64,000 nucleotides of DNA from Salinivibrio sp. ES.052 (GCF_900141775.1 NZ_FSRI01000001.1:496001-560000); one strand, 5' to 3'; shown: positions 54,989 to 64,000, counted from the stretch's first letter. The notes: generated by a model not told the origin, from the letters alone. A program made the numbers and translations.

Positions 54989-56659
54989 ATGAAGCTAATG
55001 TTTAAAACAAAGTTGTTGCTGCTCGCTATTGTGCCACTGGTGGTATCGATTTTGGTGACGAGTATTGTCACTGCATATAACGAGCAAGCACTTATTGAGA
55101 AAAACATCGCCACATTTCGGGGTAAACTAGTCAGTGAGCGTAAAAATCAACTGAAAGAAGTAACGCAAGTCGCGGAAAATATGGTTGAGCGTATTAATCC
55201 TGGTAACAGTCAGGCACGTTTAGCGGAGGTGAAAACCGCACTCCGAGATGTGCAGTTTGGCGATTCCGGTTACTTTTTTATGTACGATAAAAAAGGGGTA
55301 AACGTTTTTCACCCGATGAAGCCGAGCTTAGAGGGTAAAAATCTGATTGACCTGACCGATCCTAAAGGGAACAAGGTGATTAAAGGGCTATTAGAAACGG
55401 CGCAGCGTGGCGATGGCTATTTTAACTTTATGTTTGAAAAGCCTGGCACCAATGAACTCATTGATAAAATTGGCTACGCCGTCATGGTGAATAACAATCA
55501 GTGGATGCTAGGGACGGGCGCTTATATTGATGATATTGAGCGCGAAGTCGCTACCTATCGCTTGGAAGCGGAAACAGCGCTTGAGGCGCAAGTTTGGCGC
55601 TTGACGCTGCTCGGATTAGGGACGGTAATCGTCACAGGGTTGATCGTGGGCTGGTTTGCGCAGCGCATGGGGCAGCCGGTGAATAATATGCTGGAAAAAC
55701 TTAATGATATTGCCAGTGGTGAGGGCGATCTGACTCAGCGTTTGAGCATTCACGGGCATGATGAAATAGCTCAACTTGGTCATGCTTTTAATCGGTTTGT
55801 TGAAAAACTCCAGCACACGATTCAGCGGGTCGCGCAAGTTACCACGCAAGTAACGAGCACGGCCAGTGATATGGCACAACAAACTTCTGAAGTGGCGGAA
55901 AAGTTACAAATCCATGATAACGAGACCGCGCAAGTGGTGACAGCGGTGACCGAAATGAGCTCCGCCGCCCAGGAAGTCGCACAAAATACCACCCAGGTCG
56001 CGGATGCGTCCACTTCGGCCACACAAGATGCCAAAGATGCTCAAGCACAAGTGCATGACTCTATCACCTCGGTTGAGCGTCTTGTTGAACGAATGGGTCA
56101 GTCGAGTAAAGAAGTTGACCAACTCAAGGAGCAGTCGGACAAAATCACATCGGTGTTGTCGGTGATTGGTGGCATCGCGGAGCAAACCAATTTGCTGGCA
56201 TTAAATGCGGCCATTGAGGCGGCGCGCGCGGGTGAGCAGGGCAGAGGCTTTGCGGTGGTGGCCGATGAGGTACGAACGCTTGCCAGCCGCACCCAAACCA
56301 GTACGCATGAGATCCGCGAGATGCTAGATGGCCTGCATGTGCATGTCGATAGTGCGGTGGAAACCATTGCTGCAAGTGATCAAGAATGCCAAACCATGGC
56401 AAAAACCTCGGCAGATATCGGCGAGCGTATTACCTCCGTAAGTGCGGCATTTTCGCAAGTGAACGATATGACATCGCAAATCGCTAGTGCTGCATCGGAG
56501 CAGACAACAGTGACGGAAGACATTCATCGTAATTTGATTTCGATACGCGATATTGTGGCTAGCCTGTTAAGCTCGAGTGAGGCTTCATCACAGGTGGCTG
56601 CAGAACTCAGTACTCTGGGACGAGATCTTGATGATTTGGTCGGACAGTTCAAGGTCTAG
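54989..56659 (+). CDS. Methyl-accepting chemotaxis protein with Cache domain
   Basis: 556 residues: membrane helix 1 (about 5-27), a periplasmic single-Cache domain (about 35-185, with FMYDKKGVNVFHP), membrane helix 2 (about 196-216), HAMP (217-270) and the cytoplasmic signalling domain. That domain has the invariant tip TNLLALNAAIEAARAGEQGRGFAVVADEVR. It senses a small ligand and controls the flagellar motor through CheA. I choose ATG 54989 with AAGG nine bases upstream; ATG 54971 has no site. Not linked in function to the glycan genes as far as can be seen. Confidence 0.93.
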   Translation: MKLMFKTKLLLLAIVPLVVSILVTSIVTAYNEQALIEKNIATFRGKLVSERKNQLKEVTQVAENMVERINPGNSQARLAEVKTALRDVQFGDSGYFFMYDKKGVNVFHPMKPSLEGKNLIDLTDPKGNKVIKGLLETAQRGDGYFNFMFEKPGTNELIDKIGYAVMVNNNQWMLGTGAYIDDIEREVATYRLEAETALEAQVWRLTLLGLGTVIVTGLIVGWFAQRMGQPVNNMLEKLNDIASGEGDLTQRLSIHGHDEIAQLGHAFNRFVEKLQHTIQRVAQVTTQVTSTASDMAQQTSEVAEKLQIHDNETAQVVTAVTEMSSAAQEVAQNTTQVADASTSATQDAKDAQAQVHDSITSVERLVERMGQSSKEVDQLKEQSDKITSVLSVIGGIAEQTNLLALNAAIEAARAGEQGRGFAVVADEVRTLASRTQTSTHEIREMLDGLHVHVDSAVETIAASDQECQTMAKTSADIGERITSVSAAFSQVNDMTSQIASAASEQTTVTEDIHRNLISIRDIVASLLSSSEASSQVAAELSTLGRDLDDLVGQFKV

Positions 56660-56675
56660 TGGCTCCTGACTAGTC

Positions 56676-56704
56676 AATAGGGCGCTATTTGTATGCGCCC
56701 TATT
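56676..56704. terminator. Bidirectional terminator between convergent genes
   Basis: A perfect 10-base stem AATAGGGCGC/GCGCCCTATT (56676-56685 and 56695-56704) lies between the chemoreceptor stop at 56659 and the minus-strand gene ending at 56739. Confidence 0.85.
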
Positions 56705-56738
56705 TGGTGTGTCTATGTTTTCGCAAAGAACTGACGAC

Positions 56739-57335
56739 TTAGAATTTGTAAGCAAAACCTGCGGAGATAAAGTCGATGTCCGCTTTATCGATGTCATAGC
56801 GCTCGGCCTCTAAACGAAACCGGTACTTCCCAAGCTCATACATGGCACCGATACCATAGACAGGATCTTTGCCACTGTCAGAATAGCGGGCACTTCCTTC
56901 AGCAAAAGTATTAGACCAATGCGCACGTTCTGTATAGTCCCAGGCATGAAAGCCGAACTTTGCATGAAAAGACAGCTCGTTATTGATGGGCATAAAGCCA
57001 ATGGCGGATAAGCTATAGGTATCGGCTTCCGCTTCGGCGTTAATGCCTGGTACCTTGCCATCAATTGTGCCAAGGTCCGAATAACCAAACTCAATCGCTG
57101 CATTCTTGTAACGATAGCCCGTATAAAGTTTGTAGGCAAAGGCGGTCTCATCAATATTGGCGCCTTGTGATTGGTATTGATTAAGGACATCCCAATCGAC
57201 TGACGATTGCCCGGCTTGAATGCCAATATAAACATCTTCTACTGGCTTCGGTCTGGGATGGTCTTCTGTATTAGCTAAAGCGTAGGGGGTCATTACGCAA
57301 TATGCTACAAAAGATAATGTGAAAAATGAACGCAT
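56739..57335 (-). CDS. Small outer-membrane beta-barrel protein
   Basis: 198 residues: a signal peptide ending near ALA (about 21), then an eight-strand barrel pattern with alternating hydrophobic residues (VYIGIQAGQSSVDWD, KLYTGYRYKNAAIEFGYSDLG, and a closing ISAGFAYKF with terminal Phe). That last strand is the usual BAM recognition end. Similar in size to OmpA-barrel/AcfA-like proteins. AAGGAG precedes the ATG. Role unknown. Confidence 0.8.
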   Translation of the reverse strand: MRSFFTLSFVAYCVMTPYALANTEDHPRPKPVEDVYIGIQAGQSSVDWDVLNQYQSQGANIDETAFAYKLYTGYRYKNAAIEFGYSDLGTIDGKVPGINAEAEADTYSLSAIGFMPINNELSFHAKFGFHAWDYTERAHWSNTFAEGSARYSDSGKDPVYGIGAMYELGKYRFRLEAERYDIDKADIDFISAGFAYKF

Positions 57336-57530
57336 ATCAACTTCTCCTTCGATTATCAGGAAATGCTATATGGCTGAGAGAAAAAATCAATAATAGTTTT
57401 AAGCATCTGTGAGTTTGAATGGTGACGAACAATAGTTGATAAAATTAACTGTAAATGAAATTATTCATTGAGATAATCTGGGCACTGTACAGTGATTTCA
57501 TCTTTTAATTTTGGACTTGGAAAGGGTAGT

Positions 57531-57569
57531 ATGTCGATATCTATCATTTCAATGAAAAAGCTTAAATGA
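57531..57569 (+). CDS. Possible 12-residue leader peptide before hscC
   Basis: ATG 57531 with GGAAAGGG four to five bases upstream opens a frame MSISIISMKKLK. Its TGA overlaps the hscC start as ATGA. hscC itself has no good ribosome site, so its translation may depend on this short frame. Confidence 0.4.
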   Translation: MSISIISMKKLK

Positions 57570-59242
57570 AGACGTATGCAATTGGTATCGATTTAGGAAC
57601 GACGCATAGTAGTATTGCGGTGTGGCAAGGCGATAGACCTACGCTAATTCCTAATGCTTTAGGTGAGTATTTAACGCCTTCCGTTGTCAGCTATGATGAT
57701 GGGCATATCTTAGTGGGTAAAGCGGCTTACTACCGAAAATACACTCACCCTAGAAACACAGTAAGTGTATTCAAAAGAGCGATTGGCAGTGGCAAAGAGT
57801 ACAGACTAGCGGATAAGAATTTTAACGCGAGAGAGTTGTGTTCTATCGTTTTATCTTCGCTAAAAAAAGATGCAGAGAACTATTTAGACGAAGAAATAAC
57901 AGAAGTGGTCGTGTCAGTACCTGCGTACTTTAATGATCAGCAGAGGAAAGAAGTCGGCTTGGCAGCAACCATGGTAGGGTTGAACGCTGTGCGTTTAATA
58001 AATGAGCCTACGGCTGCTGCGTTGGCGTATAATGTTGAGCAAAAAAAAGATGGCCAGTACCTTGTTTTTGATCTGGGAGGCGGCACTTTTGATGTCAGTA
58101 TCGTAGAGTATACGGCTGGTATTATTGAAGTTCATGCCTCTTCTGGCAACAATCGCCTGGGGGGAGAAGACTTTACTGAGGATTTGGTTGACATTGTTTT
58201 AGAGCGGACAGGAGGTGAGCGGGAAACAACAACACTCAGAGAGATGCAAGCAATTTACAGCGCTTGTGAAGAAGCAAAAAAAAATTATCGTAAATCGATG
58301 TTTATTGAATATGGCTTTACGAATCAGCATGGGCAATATGAAGAGGGAATATTCTTCTCTGAAGTAGAGCTAGATACTATCTGGCGCAATACTCTGAAAA
58401 AGCTAAAACAGCCACTCGAACAATCTCTCAGCGATGCTAATGTGAATGTGAGAGATATTGATGATGTAATTTTTGTTGGCGGTGCTAGTCGGCTTCCACA
58501 TGTGCAAAAAATGGCAACACGCTTGTTAAGTAGATTTGGCCGTCATGATTTAGATCCCGAGACGGTGGTATGTATAGGCGCAACAATACAAGCAGCTTAT
58601 CGACTTCGGCACAAAGCGATTGAAGATCTTGTTATCACTGATGTTTGTCCATACAGCTTAGGTGTTGCGGCTGAAGTGAATGGGCAGTCGGGAGTTTTTA
58701 GTCCCGTTTTAGAGCGGAATACTATAGTTCCCACCTCCCGTGTTCAGCGATATTGCACAAAATACGACACTGATAGCGAAATCGTAATCTCTATTTTTCA
58801 GGGGGAATCTTTCTGGGCTAAAGATAATATTCACATCGAAGATATTTCAATTGATGTCTCCACCTGTGCCGCCAATCATCCGATTGATGTACGCTTTAGT
58901 TATGATGTTAATGGTTTACTTGATGTTAATATAGATGTTGTAGACAAACCTCAACAAGTGGAGAAAACAATAGATACGAGTCCCACAGGGATCGGTGAAG
59001 GAGAAATCAAAGAAAGTCGAGAAAAGTTAAAAGCACTTAAAATTCACCCGAGAGAAAAAATACCCAATATTGTTTTATTAAATAGGTTACATAAACTTTA
59101 TGAAGAAACGCTTGGTCAAGCAAGAAAGTCTATTGAGATGTTGATTATCTCCTTTGAAGAGGCATTGAGTACACAAGATTCTAGACATATCGATAAAGCT
59201 CGCCAACATATTAGTGAAATGTTGGCGGAGCAATATGAATAG
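57566..59242 (+). CDS. hscC: Hsp70-family chaperone HscC
   Basis: 558 residues, the length of HscC rather than DnaK (about 640). Phosphate loop GIDLGTTHSSIAVW (7-20), VVVSVPAYFNDQQR, NEPTAAALAYN, DLGGGTFDVS and FVGGASRLP are all present. Then comes a short substrate domain and an abbreviated C-terminal lid. HscC is a specialised Hsp70 that works with J-proteins of the DjlB/DjlC kind. Here a J-protein gene lies convergently downstream with only one base between the stops. Confidence 0.93.
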   Translation: MKTYAIGIDLGTTHSSIAVWQGDRPTLIPNALGEYLTPSVVSYDDGHILVGKAAYYRKYTHPRNTVSVFKRAIGSGKEYRLADKNFNARELCSIVLSSLKKDAENYLDEEITEVVVSVPAYFNDQQRKEVGLAATMVGLNAVRLINEPTAAALAYNVEQKKDGQYLVFDLGGGTFDVSIVEYTAGIIEVHASSGNNRLGGEDFTEDLVDIVLERTGGERETTTLREMQAIYSACEEAKKNYRKSMFIEYGFTNQHGQYEEGIFFSEVELDTIWRNTLKKLKQPLEQSLSDANVNVRDIDDVIFVGGASRLPHVQKMATRLLSRFGRHDLDPETVVCIGATIQAAYRLRHKAIEDLVITDVCPYSLGVAAEVNGQSGVFSPVLERNTIVPTSRVQRYCTKYDTDSEIVISIFQGESFWAKDNIHIEDISIDVSTCAANHPIDVRFSYDVNGLLDVNIDVVDKPQQVEKTIDTSPTGIGEGEIKESREKLKALKIHPREKIPNIVLLNRLHKLYEETLGQARKSIEMLIISFEEALSTQDSRHIDKARQHISEMLAEQYE

Positions 59243-59243
59243 A

Positions 59244-62009
59244 TTATATATAGTCTGAAAAGCTTATTGAACCACTCTTTTTAAGTGAATAGGGCCAGCC
59301 CTTAGCTGTTATGGATGGTCCTTCTTTGACTGAAGCTAGTAGGTAAGTTAACCAAAGCGGAGTACATACCCAGTAGGCGCCTGTTGCGATGAAAACGATA
59401 AACCAAAAAGCGATCCATTTACCAAGCATCTTTCTGTTTTTATTGACAACACTCGTACCAACGATTAACCGAATAAGCAGCAAGTTTAGCAACATACAGA
59501 AGCCAAATATAGGACTTACCACAATAGTATTAGCACTCATGAATGGTTTAATTATACTATCATAAATTCCAACATCGCCTGATGATGCAAAGAAAGAAAA
59601 AACAATCACCATAAGGGCTTGTAACCGTAGTGTTTTGTTACCCGGCCATTTAAACTTTCGGGGCTTTACATCTCTATTTTTTTTTAACTCCTGATTTAGT
59701 TTTTTCTCTGCGTAGTGTGAAAAAAGTGAGAATGTAAACTTGTTATTTTTATGGGTGTTTTTGTTTATCTTTTCCAACTGTGTAGTATTAAACCCGATTT
59801 CATCAGCGCTTGTCTCCATAAAACAGAGTAGATAACTCATGCCATATGCATAGTCCAAGTATTGGTTGTCCTGTTCGACAGACTTTTTGGATGTTCTATG
59901 CAGTTGAATATCATCGCAAACTTGAATAATCTCTGGTTTGCTTCCGTAAATTAGAACATGTAAAACACCTAATAACGATGAGGCTTCATCGAACTTTGGC
60001 ATATTAGCCAATTCTTGTTTGAGAATACGATTAATCTCGATATAATTTTTATTATCTCTCGTTATGATATCAACCATCTTATATATGATGGCTGCTTCAA
60101 ATATATTTCGAGATGTGATACTGTGGTGACAAGCTTGAATTAGCTGCCTAGTCGATCTTTCGTCAGAGATGTATTTAAAGTCATTCTCAAGAAAGCTGGT
60201 ATTGTACGAGCGTGTATACTGGTGGTAAATTTCTCGTTGGCAAAGCACGTCCGCTGAAGAATCACGCAATACTCGTTCGACTAAATCCATATCGTTGCTG
60301 AACGCTATGTCATAAATCATACCTAGAGGTGACTGTCTTATCGGTGAGGCGAATTTAGACATGACCTCTCGAATGTTTTTAAAATAGCGCTTAGGGAATG
60401 ATTGATAAAAAAGATAAAATTCTGCCCACTTGGTTTTATCCTTATTATCTGTTGTCTGTATTTTCCCAGAAAGCTTTTCTTCAAAAATTTCTTGTTGAGC
60501 GATCGCGTCGAAATAGTCACTTTTATCTGAAAGAAAAAGCTTCGTATCTTCTCTATCTAATAACAAATCAAGCAACTTTTTAGGTAGAATAGGATGTCTA
60601 ATAAGTGCTCCTTCCCATTCACTGCTTGTGGGAGCTGATATATCCTCTTGACTTATTTCACTATAAGTGAACCACTCGGCTGAGTAGTAGTGGGTTCTTA
60701 GTAATGAGAAAATATTATGGGTGGGAATACATTCAAGCTCTTTTTCAGCTAGGTCTAAAAGAAGTGTTGAAAGAAAACTCCAACGATAGCTCTCTATTTC
60801 TCTAGAGCGCAAGCTATTGACAACCTTTTCAAGGCCGTGCCAAGCACCGTAGTTGATATGCCACCATAGAGAAGCTAGATGGTCCTGCTCCGTAACACGA
60901 TCAAATACAATATCGACCTTAGGCACAAACCCTTCATCTGCTATTTGGTCCCATAACATATCTATCGTAGGATTGGTCGGGATGAGATTATAAATTGGAT
61001 AGGCTAGAGATAGCGCGTATTGCTGATTAATCCAACCGTTTTTCCTTTGAATCGCTACAGCCCATAACGTAAAGGTAGGATCAGTGTTATGATAAAAGAG
61101 CTGTAAAAGGTTAATAACTAACTCTTTGTTGTCTTTTAATGAGGCCAGTTTTTCTATCGTGATTAAAAAGTATTTCTCATTTTTCAAATAAATACAATGC
61201 TCTGCAAGAAGCATAAGTCGATCAGTATTTAGTGAATTTTCTTGTAAGGCTTTAGAGATCAACCACACATGGGTATCAATAGAGAAGGCGACATGGTTAT
61301 AGTTTAATGCTTTGATACTTCTGAGTAGCCAGTAAACAATATTGAAATTATCAAATTGAGTAACTGTGTCTTTATGAATAATATAGTTGAGAGCGTTGAT
61401 GTCGGTGTTATGCAATGCAAGAGCTAATGACTGGTAGTAACTCAGCATGGCTTTTTGGGTAATACTTGGTAGGCTATAAATCGTACTAATGTCTAACAAG
61501 TGATCGATAGAGCGCCAGTTATCAAGAAGTGATGCAAGTTGGTAATCATGACGATCACCGTTATAAAGTGCACTCCAGTTCAATAGATCCCATAATTCAC
61601 TAATTACGAAAGAGGGGATCCATAATCTATCAGCGACAAACAAGCTCAGTTCCTTCGAGAGAGGAACAGATTGGTCGAGGGGTAATAATTCAATATGTGT
61701 AACCCACTTAGCCCATTCTCTTTCATAGTCTGACGAGAACCCTCTTTCGAGAAACAATTTTATATTATTAAGGGTCTCATTAAATTCGTCAATTGAATGG
61801 TTCTGTACGGTTGAAAAAATATCATCTGTATTGCAGAGAGTTTCTTCTTTTTCCAGGAAACTAAGAGCAGTTTCGTACTTTTCTCTAAGCTCTTTAAACC
61901 CCTCAGGATTATCTTCTGGGTGGTTATCTCTAAGCTTCAATTTGTACTTCGTCTTTAATTCTTCTGGGTTTGTACTTTCATCTAAGCCAAAAAACTCAAA
62001 CGGATTCAT
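59244..62009 (-). CDS. Membrane J-domain protein (DjlB/DjlC-like partner of HscC)
   Basis: 921 residues. The N-terminal J-domain (1-60: FEFFGLDESTNPEELKTKY) carries the loop as HPED (30-33) in place of the usual HPD. A very long central helical region (about 70-800) follows, perhaps of tetratricopeptide-like hairpins, and three membrane helices near the C-terminus (about 800-905). I choose ATG 62009 with AGGA five bases upstream; GTG 62021 is open but lacks a site. It overlaps the DUF1266 gene by 14 bases. It would recruit HscC to a membrane-bound client. Twice as long as the E. coli DjlB/DjlC proteins. Confidence 0.82.
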   Translation of the reverse strand: MNPFEFFGLDESTNPEELKTKYKLKLRDNHPEDNPEGFKELREKYETALSFLEKEETLCNTDDIFSTVQNHSIDEFNETLNNIKLFLERGFSSDYEREWAKWVTHIELLPLDQSVPLSKELSLFVADRLWIPSFVISELWDLLNWSALYNGDRHDYQLASLLDNWRSIDHLLDISTIYSLPSITQKAMLSYYQSLALALHNTDINALNYIIHKDTVTQFDNFNIVYWLLRSIKALNYNHVAFSIDTHVWLISKALQENSLNTDRLMLLAEHCIYLKNEKYFLITIEKLASLKDNKELVINLLQLFYHNTDPTFTLWAVAIQRKNGWINQQYALSLAYPIYNLIPTNPTIDMLWDQIADEGFVPKVDIVFDRVTEQDHLASLWWHINYGAWHGLEKVVNSLRSREIESYRWSFLSTLLLDLAEKELECIPTHNIFSLLRTHYYSAEWFTYSEISQEDISAPTSSEWEGALIRHPILPKKLLDLLLDREDTKLFLSDKSDYFDAIAQQEIFEEKLSGKIQTTDNKDKTKWAEFYLFYQSFPKRYFKNIREVMSKFASPIRQSPLGMIYDIAFSNDMDLVERVLRDSSADVLCQREIYHQYTRSYNTSFLENDFKYISDERSTRQLIQACHHSITSRNIFEAAIIYKMVDIITRDNKNYIEINRILKQELANMPKFDEASSLLGVLHVLIYGSKPEIIQVCDDIQLHRTSKKSVEQDNQYLDYAYGMSYLLCFMETSADEIGFNTTQLEKINKNTHKNNKFTFSLFSHYAEKKLNQELKKNRDVKPRKFKWPGNKTLRLQALMVIVFSFFASSGDVGIYDSIIKPFMSANTIVVSPIFGFCMLLNLLLIRLIVGTSVVNKNRKMLGKWIAFWFIVFIATGAYWVCTPLWLTYLLASVKEGPSITAKGWPYSLKKSGSISFSDYI

Positions 62010-62751
62010 TGTATTCCTCACTTTCTATCAATGGTTTAAGCGAGTCAGGGGTCTCCATTTCAGGAAGATAAACGCCATCCCAAGGCATCCAATGAATTGG
62101 ATTTTCGTTATCGTGGAAACTAAATTTTAACCGATTTTTTAGTCTATTACGTAGCCCTTGGTTTAGGAATATATCACAGGTTTCTTCCTCATTGAGGTCA
62201 TTTACTAGGTAGGCCCAATAGCAACTACCAAGAATCCATGAATGAGTATATTGTTGCCAAGATTTATAAAAAAACTTTGCTTTTCGAGCGATAATACTGT
62301 GGATGTAATAAAATTCGTCTTCAGATAGCCAATCTACTTTCAGTCCTTCTCTTGCGAGAAAGCATGCCCGTCCGTAATCGTAGCCACGTGTACCACCTAA
62401 ACCTAATATGTCGTAAGTTATTGAAACGAAATCTATCTCGGCTTTTTCGCGGCTAGGTGAAAAACCTAATGCGAAAATCGACCATTCATGAGCCGTGCTG
62501 CTTGCATATTTAGCATAGAGGTGAGATAGAAAGTGTCCGTGTGTTCCCTCATAAACAAGAGAGTGTATTTGATGATAAAGAGAGGCTCTTTCTTCAATTC
62601 CCCAATCTCTTTCTAATATCTGGTAACAACACTCTTTGCTGTTTACCCAGTAAGGATCTAAATACTTTCTTTCTCCTTCAAAAATACTCGTATGAGGTGC
62701 GCCGAGAGTTAAAAGCCAATCTTTATAACTGACGTTTTCGCTTGCTCGCAT
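61996..62751 (-). CDS. DUF1266 family protein (YbeU/YbeR-like)
   Basis: 251 residues. The second half shows the DUF1266 pattern: GGTRGYDYGRACFLAREG, EEFYYIHSII and ILGSCYWAYLVNDLNEEE. In E. coli, DUF1266 genes ybeR and ybeU stand beside hscC and the djlB/djlC J-protein genes, so the whole set is conserved in content. Function unknown, presumably the client or adaptor of the chaperone. Ends inside the J-protein start, so translation is coupled. Confidence 0.78.
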   Translation of the reverse strand: MRASENVSYKDWLLTLGAPHTSIFEGERKYLDPYWVNSKECCYQILERDWGIEERASLYHQIHSLVYEGTHGHFLSHLYAKYASSTAHEWSIFALGFSPSREKAEIDFVSITYDILGLGGTRGYDYGRACFLAREGLKVDWLSEDEFYYIHSIIARKAKFFYKSWQQYTHSWILGSCYWAYLVNDLNEEETCDIFLNQGLRNRLKNRLKFSFHDNENPIHWMPWDGVYLPEMETPDSLKPLIESEEYNESV

Positions 62752-62865
62752 TTTGCGTTACCGGTGAATGAAAACAAGACGGTAACATAGCTTTTTTTTC
62801 TACATTATTGCATAGATGACGCTACAAAAAACAAATTTTTTGGTGCGAGGTCACATTTTATGGGT

Positions 62866-63483
62866 TTACTCGTATTCAGCAATGACTTTATTCTTTCCTT
62901 CTTTTTTCGCTCGGTATAGTAGTATATCTGCTTGTTCCAGAGACAATGAGCGGGGTTTTTTTATATGGTACCTCAGGCCTGCGCTCACTGTTACACGCTC
63001 AGGAGCTGATAGAAAAAATGGCGTACTTTTCTCTATTAAAGTTACAACTTCATACGCATAACGCTCTGCACTCTCGAAGTTATCAAATCGGGTTATAACC
63101 GCAAACTCCTCGCCACCTATTCTTGCAACGACCTCACCATTGGTTGACACTCTTTTCAATATCTCAGCGACATACTGGATGACAGTGTCTCCAACGCCAT
63201 GCCCGTAGCTATCATTGATAGACTTAAAATTATCTATATCTAGAATGAGAAGCCCGACCTTATCAAGCCCATTGAATTCTTCCAGTAACTCTGAGAAAAA
63301 GCGCCTATTTTTCAGTCCTGTAAGGCTATCTGTAGTTGATAGCATTTGTAGTCTTTTGTTAGCTTCCTCTAAGTCTTTTGTCTTACGAGCTATCGCCACT
63401 CTTACACTTACCTTATGAACAAAGTAGGCAGCAATAATAACGAGTAGTATTAAGAGAATTAGATCTGCCGGAATGTTAGTCAT
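62866..63483 (-). CDS. Small membrane-anchored diguanylate cyclase
   Basis: 205 residues: one N-terminal membrane helix (about 7-27), a short coiled coil (30-48) and a complete GGDEF domain (about 48-203) with the active-site motif RIGGEEF (121-127) and LDIDNFKSINDSYGHGVGD. No RxxD inhibitory site is seen before the GG(D/E)EF motif. It should make cyclic di-GMP. An in-frame stop just upstream confirms that it begins here; it has no sensor domain and may be the tail of a once longer protein. Confidence 0.88.
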   Translation of the reverse strand: MTNIPADLILLILLVIIAAYFVHKVSVRVAIARKTKDLEEANKRLQMLSTTDSLTGLKNRRFFSELLEEFNGLDKVGLLILDIDNFKSINDSYGHGVGDTVIQYVAEILKRVSTNGEVVARIGGEEFAVITRFDNFESAERYAYEVVTLIEKSTPFFLSAPERVTVSAGLRYHIKKPRSLSLEQADILLYRAKKEGKNKVIAEYE

Positions 63484-64000
63484 AGTAGCAACTCATAGCA
63501 AGCGAATAATAGTAAGCAACGAGAAAAGAAAGTCCATTAATTTTTGTTAAAAAAATCAGGTGTCTATCATCTATGCAATAAAGACAGTGATCAAGAATGA
63601 GGAGCGTCTCTTTTTTGAGACATCTGTAGATATTGCTTGGCATGTTAACCGAATATGTTTACATAGGTGTTAATTAATTTGGTTCTATGTATATTAATTG
63701 TTTATTAGCACTTTAGCACTAGCATTATTGATAGTATTGTAATTTGGTTAGCGGTTGGATGTCTAGTTAAACAGCAGACACAGGGAGTATCAATTTCATT
63801 ATGTGATAATGACTGGATTATGGTTTGAGTATCGTGCCTGCTGAATAAACAAAATGCTTTTATGCCATTATCAAAAGTTATTGAAAATAGCCACTTATAG
63901 GTTCGGCTTTAGGTTTCATTACGGGTATGGCGATGACGTGGGGCAGTTTATTCAAGACTACCCAATCTTTGTTTCTCAGGTAGGGTGAGGAGCTGCCCAT
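63484..64000. other. AT-rich end of the window, no gene called
   Basis: 517 bases. A small hairpin GTCTC/GAGAC with six T in the loop lies near 63606-63621. Near the right end (about 63898-63984) a + frame reads IGSALGFITGMAMTWG and stops in TAG, which might be a gene remnant, but it has no start or family I recognise. Confidence 0.45.

Noticed and set aside
55616-56402. Several open frames antisense to the chemoreceptor
   Set aside because: They mirror the codon pattern of a well-recognised gene and have no ribosome sites.
62816-63061. An 81-codon + frame over the end of the diguanylate cyclase
   Set aside because: It is antisense to a conserved GGDEF domain and has no recognisable product.
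63898-63984. Frame reading IGSALGFITGMAMTWG near the right edge
   Set aside because: No start codon or family could be assigned; it may be a gene remnant but the evidence is too thin to call.
1-64000. CRISPR arrays, tRNA or rRNA genes and intact insertion sequences
   Set aside because: None was seen: no regularly spaced repeats, no cloverleaf or rRNA segments noticed, and no transposase frame. Reading by eye could miss a single tRNA.

Overview
The window comes from a gammaproteobacterium, most likely a marine or halophilic member of the Vibrionales. That rests on inference from gene content (CysDNC with an SLC13 permease, an HscC-type Hsp70, RfaH-type control) and mixed base composition; no rRNA or tRNA gene is present to fix it. 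It is essentially one long cell-surface biogenesis island. Housekeeping-like parts have moderate GC, and two blocks (about 11-16 kb and 45-54.6 kb) are clearly AT-rich, as is common for transferred polysaccharide genes.

Layout: 0.2-2.6 kb holds wecA (minus strand) and ugd, which supply the lipid-linked primer and UDP-glucuronate. 2.7-5.1 kb holds a frameshifted alpha/beta hydrolase and a beta-CASP metallo-hydrolase. At 5253-5264 there is an exact ops element (RfaH recruitment site). It is followed by cysD, an SLC13 permease, cysC, a DHH phosphoesterase and cysN (5.3-11.0 kb), a PAPS-making set, and then without a visible terminator by a Wzx flippase, a nitroreductase-like protein, a pyruvyl-transferase-like protein, five glycosyltransferases and a large lipoprotein (to 21.5 kb), where a strong terminator ends the run. 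21.8-25.3 kb is rfbBDAC (dTDP-L-rhamnose). 25.5-26.3 kb is wzm, the permease of an ABC O-polysaccharide exporter.

From 26.4 to 36.7 kb a complete type II secretion operon (gspE F G H I J K L M, a small GspC/PilP-like protein, and a lipoprotein secretin gspD) lies between wzm and its partner wzt (39.4-40.7 kb). Directly before wzt is a monocistronic gene for a 635-residue, cysteine-free, acidic, apparently highly expressed exported protein with a long structured leader, the best candidate for an S-layer protein and for the substrate of this T2SS. After wzt come a PAPS-type sulfotransferase and a 1053-residue fusion of a sulfotransferase-like domain to two GT2 domains.

45-54.6 kb is an AT-rich operon with a reductase/epimerase, a TIM-barrel sugar epimerase, an SMR-type flippase subunit, an FAD oxidoreductase, two GT2 enzymes and GT-C-like membrane proteins. 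It resembles a polyprenyl-phosphate-sugar decoration system, and it is preceded by the scar of at least one decayed gene. The right end leaves the island: a chemoreceptor, a small outer-membrane barrel, and an HscC (Hsp70) / J-domain membrane protein / DUF1266 set with a diguanylate cyclase.

How it fits together (inference): PAPS made by CysD/CysN/CysC is used not for cysteine but to sulfate a rhamnose-containing surface glycan that Wzm/Wzt export, the DHH protein may remove the PAP by-product, and the dedicated T2SS exports a surface-layer protein held by that glycan. Such a coupling of S-layer protein, T2SS and O-polysaccharide ABC transporter recalls the vapA-abcA region of Aeromonas salmonicida, but the sulfation module and the RfaH control would be new elements.
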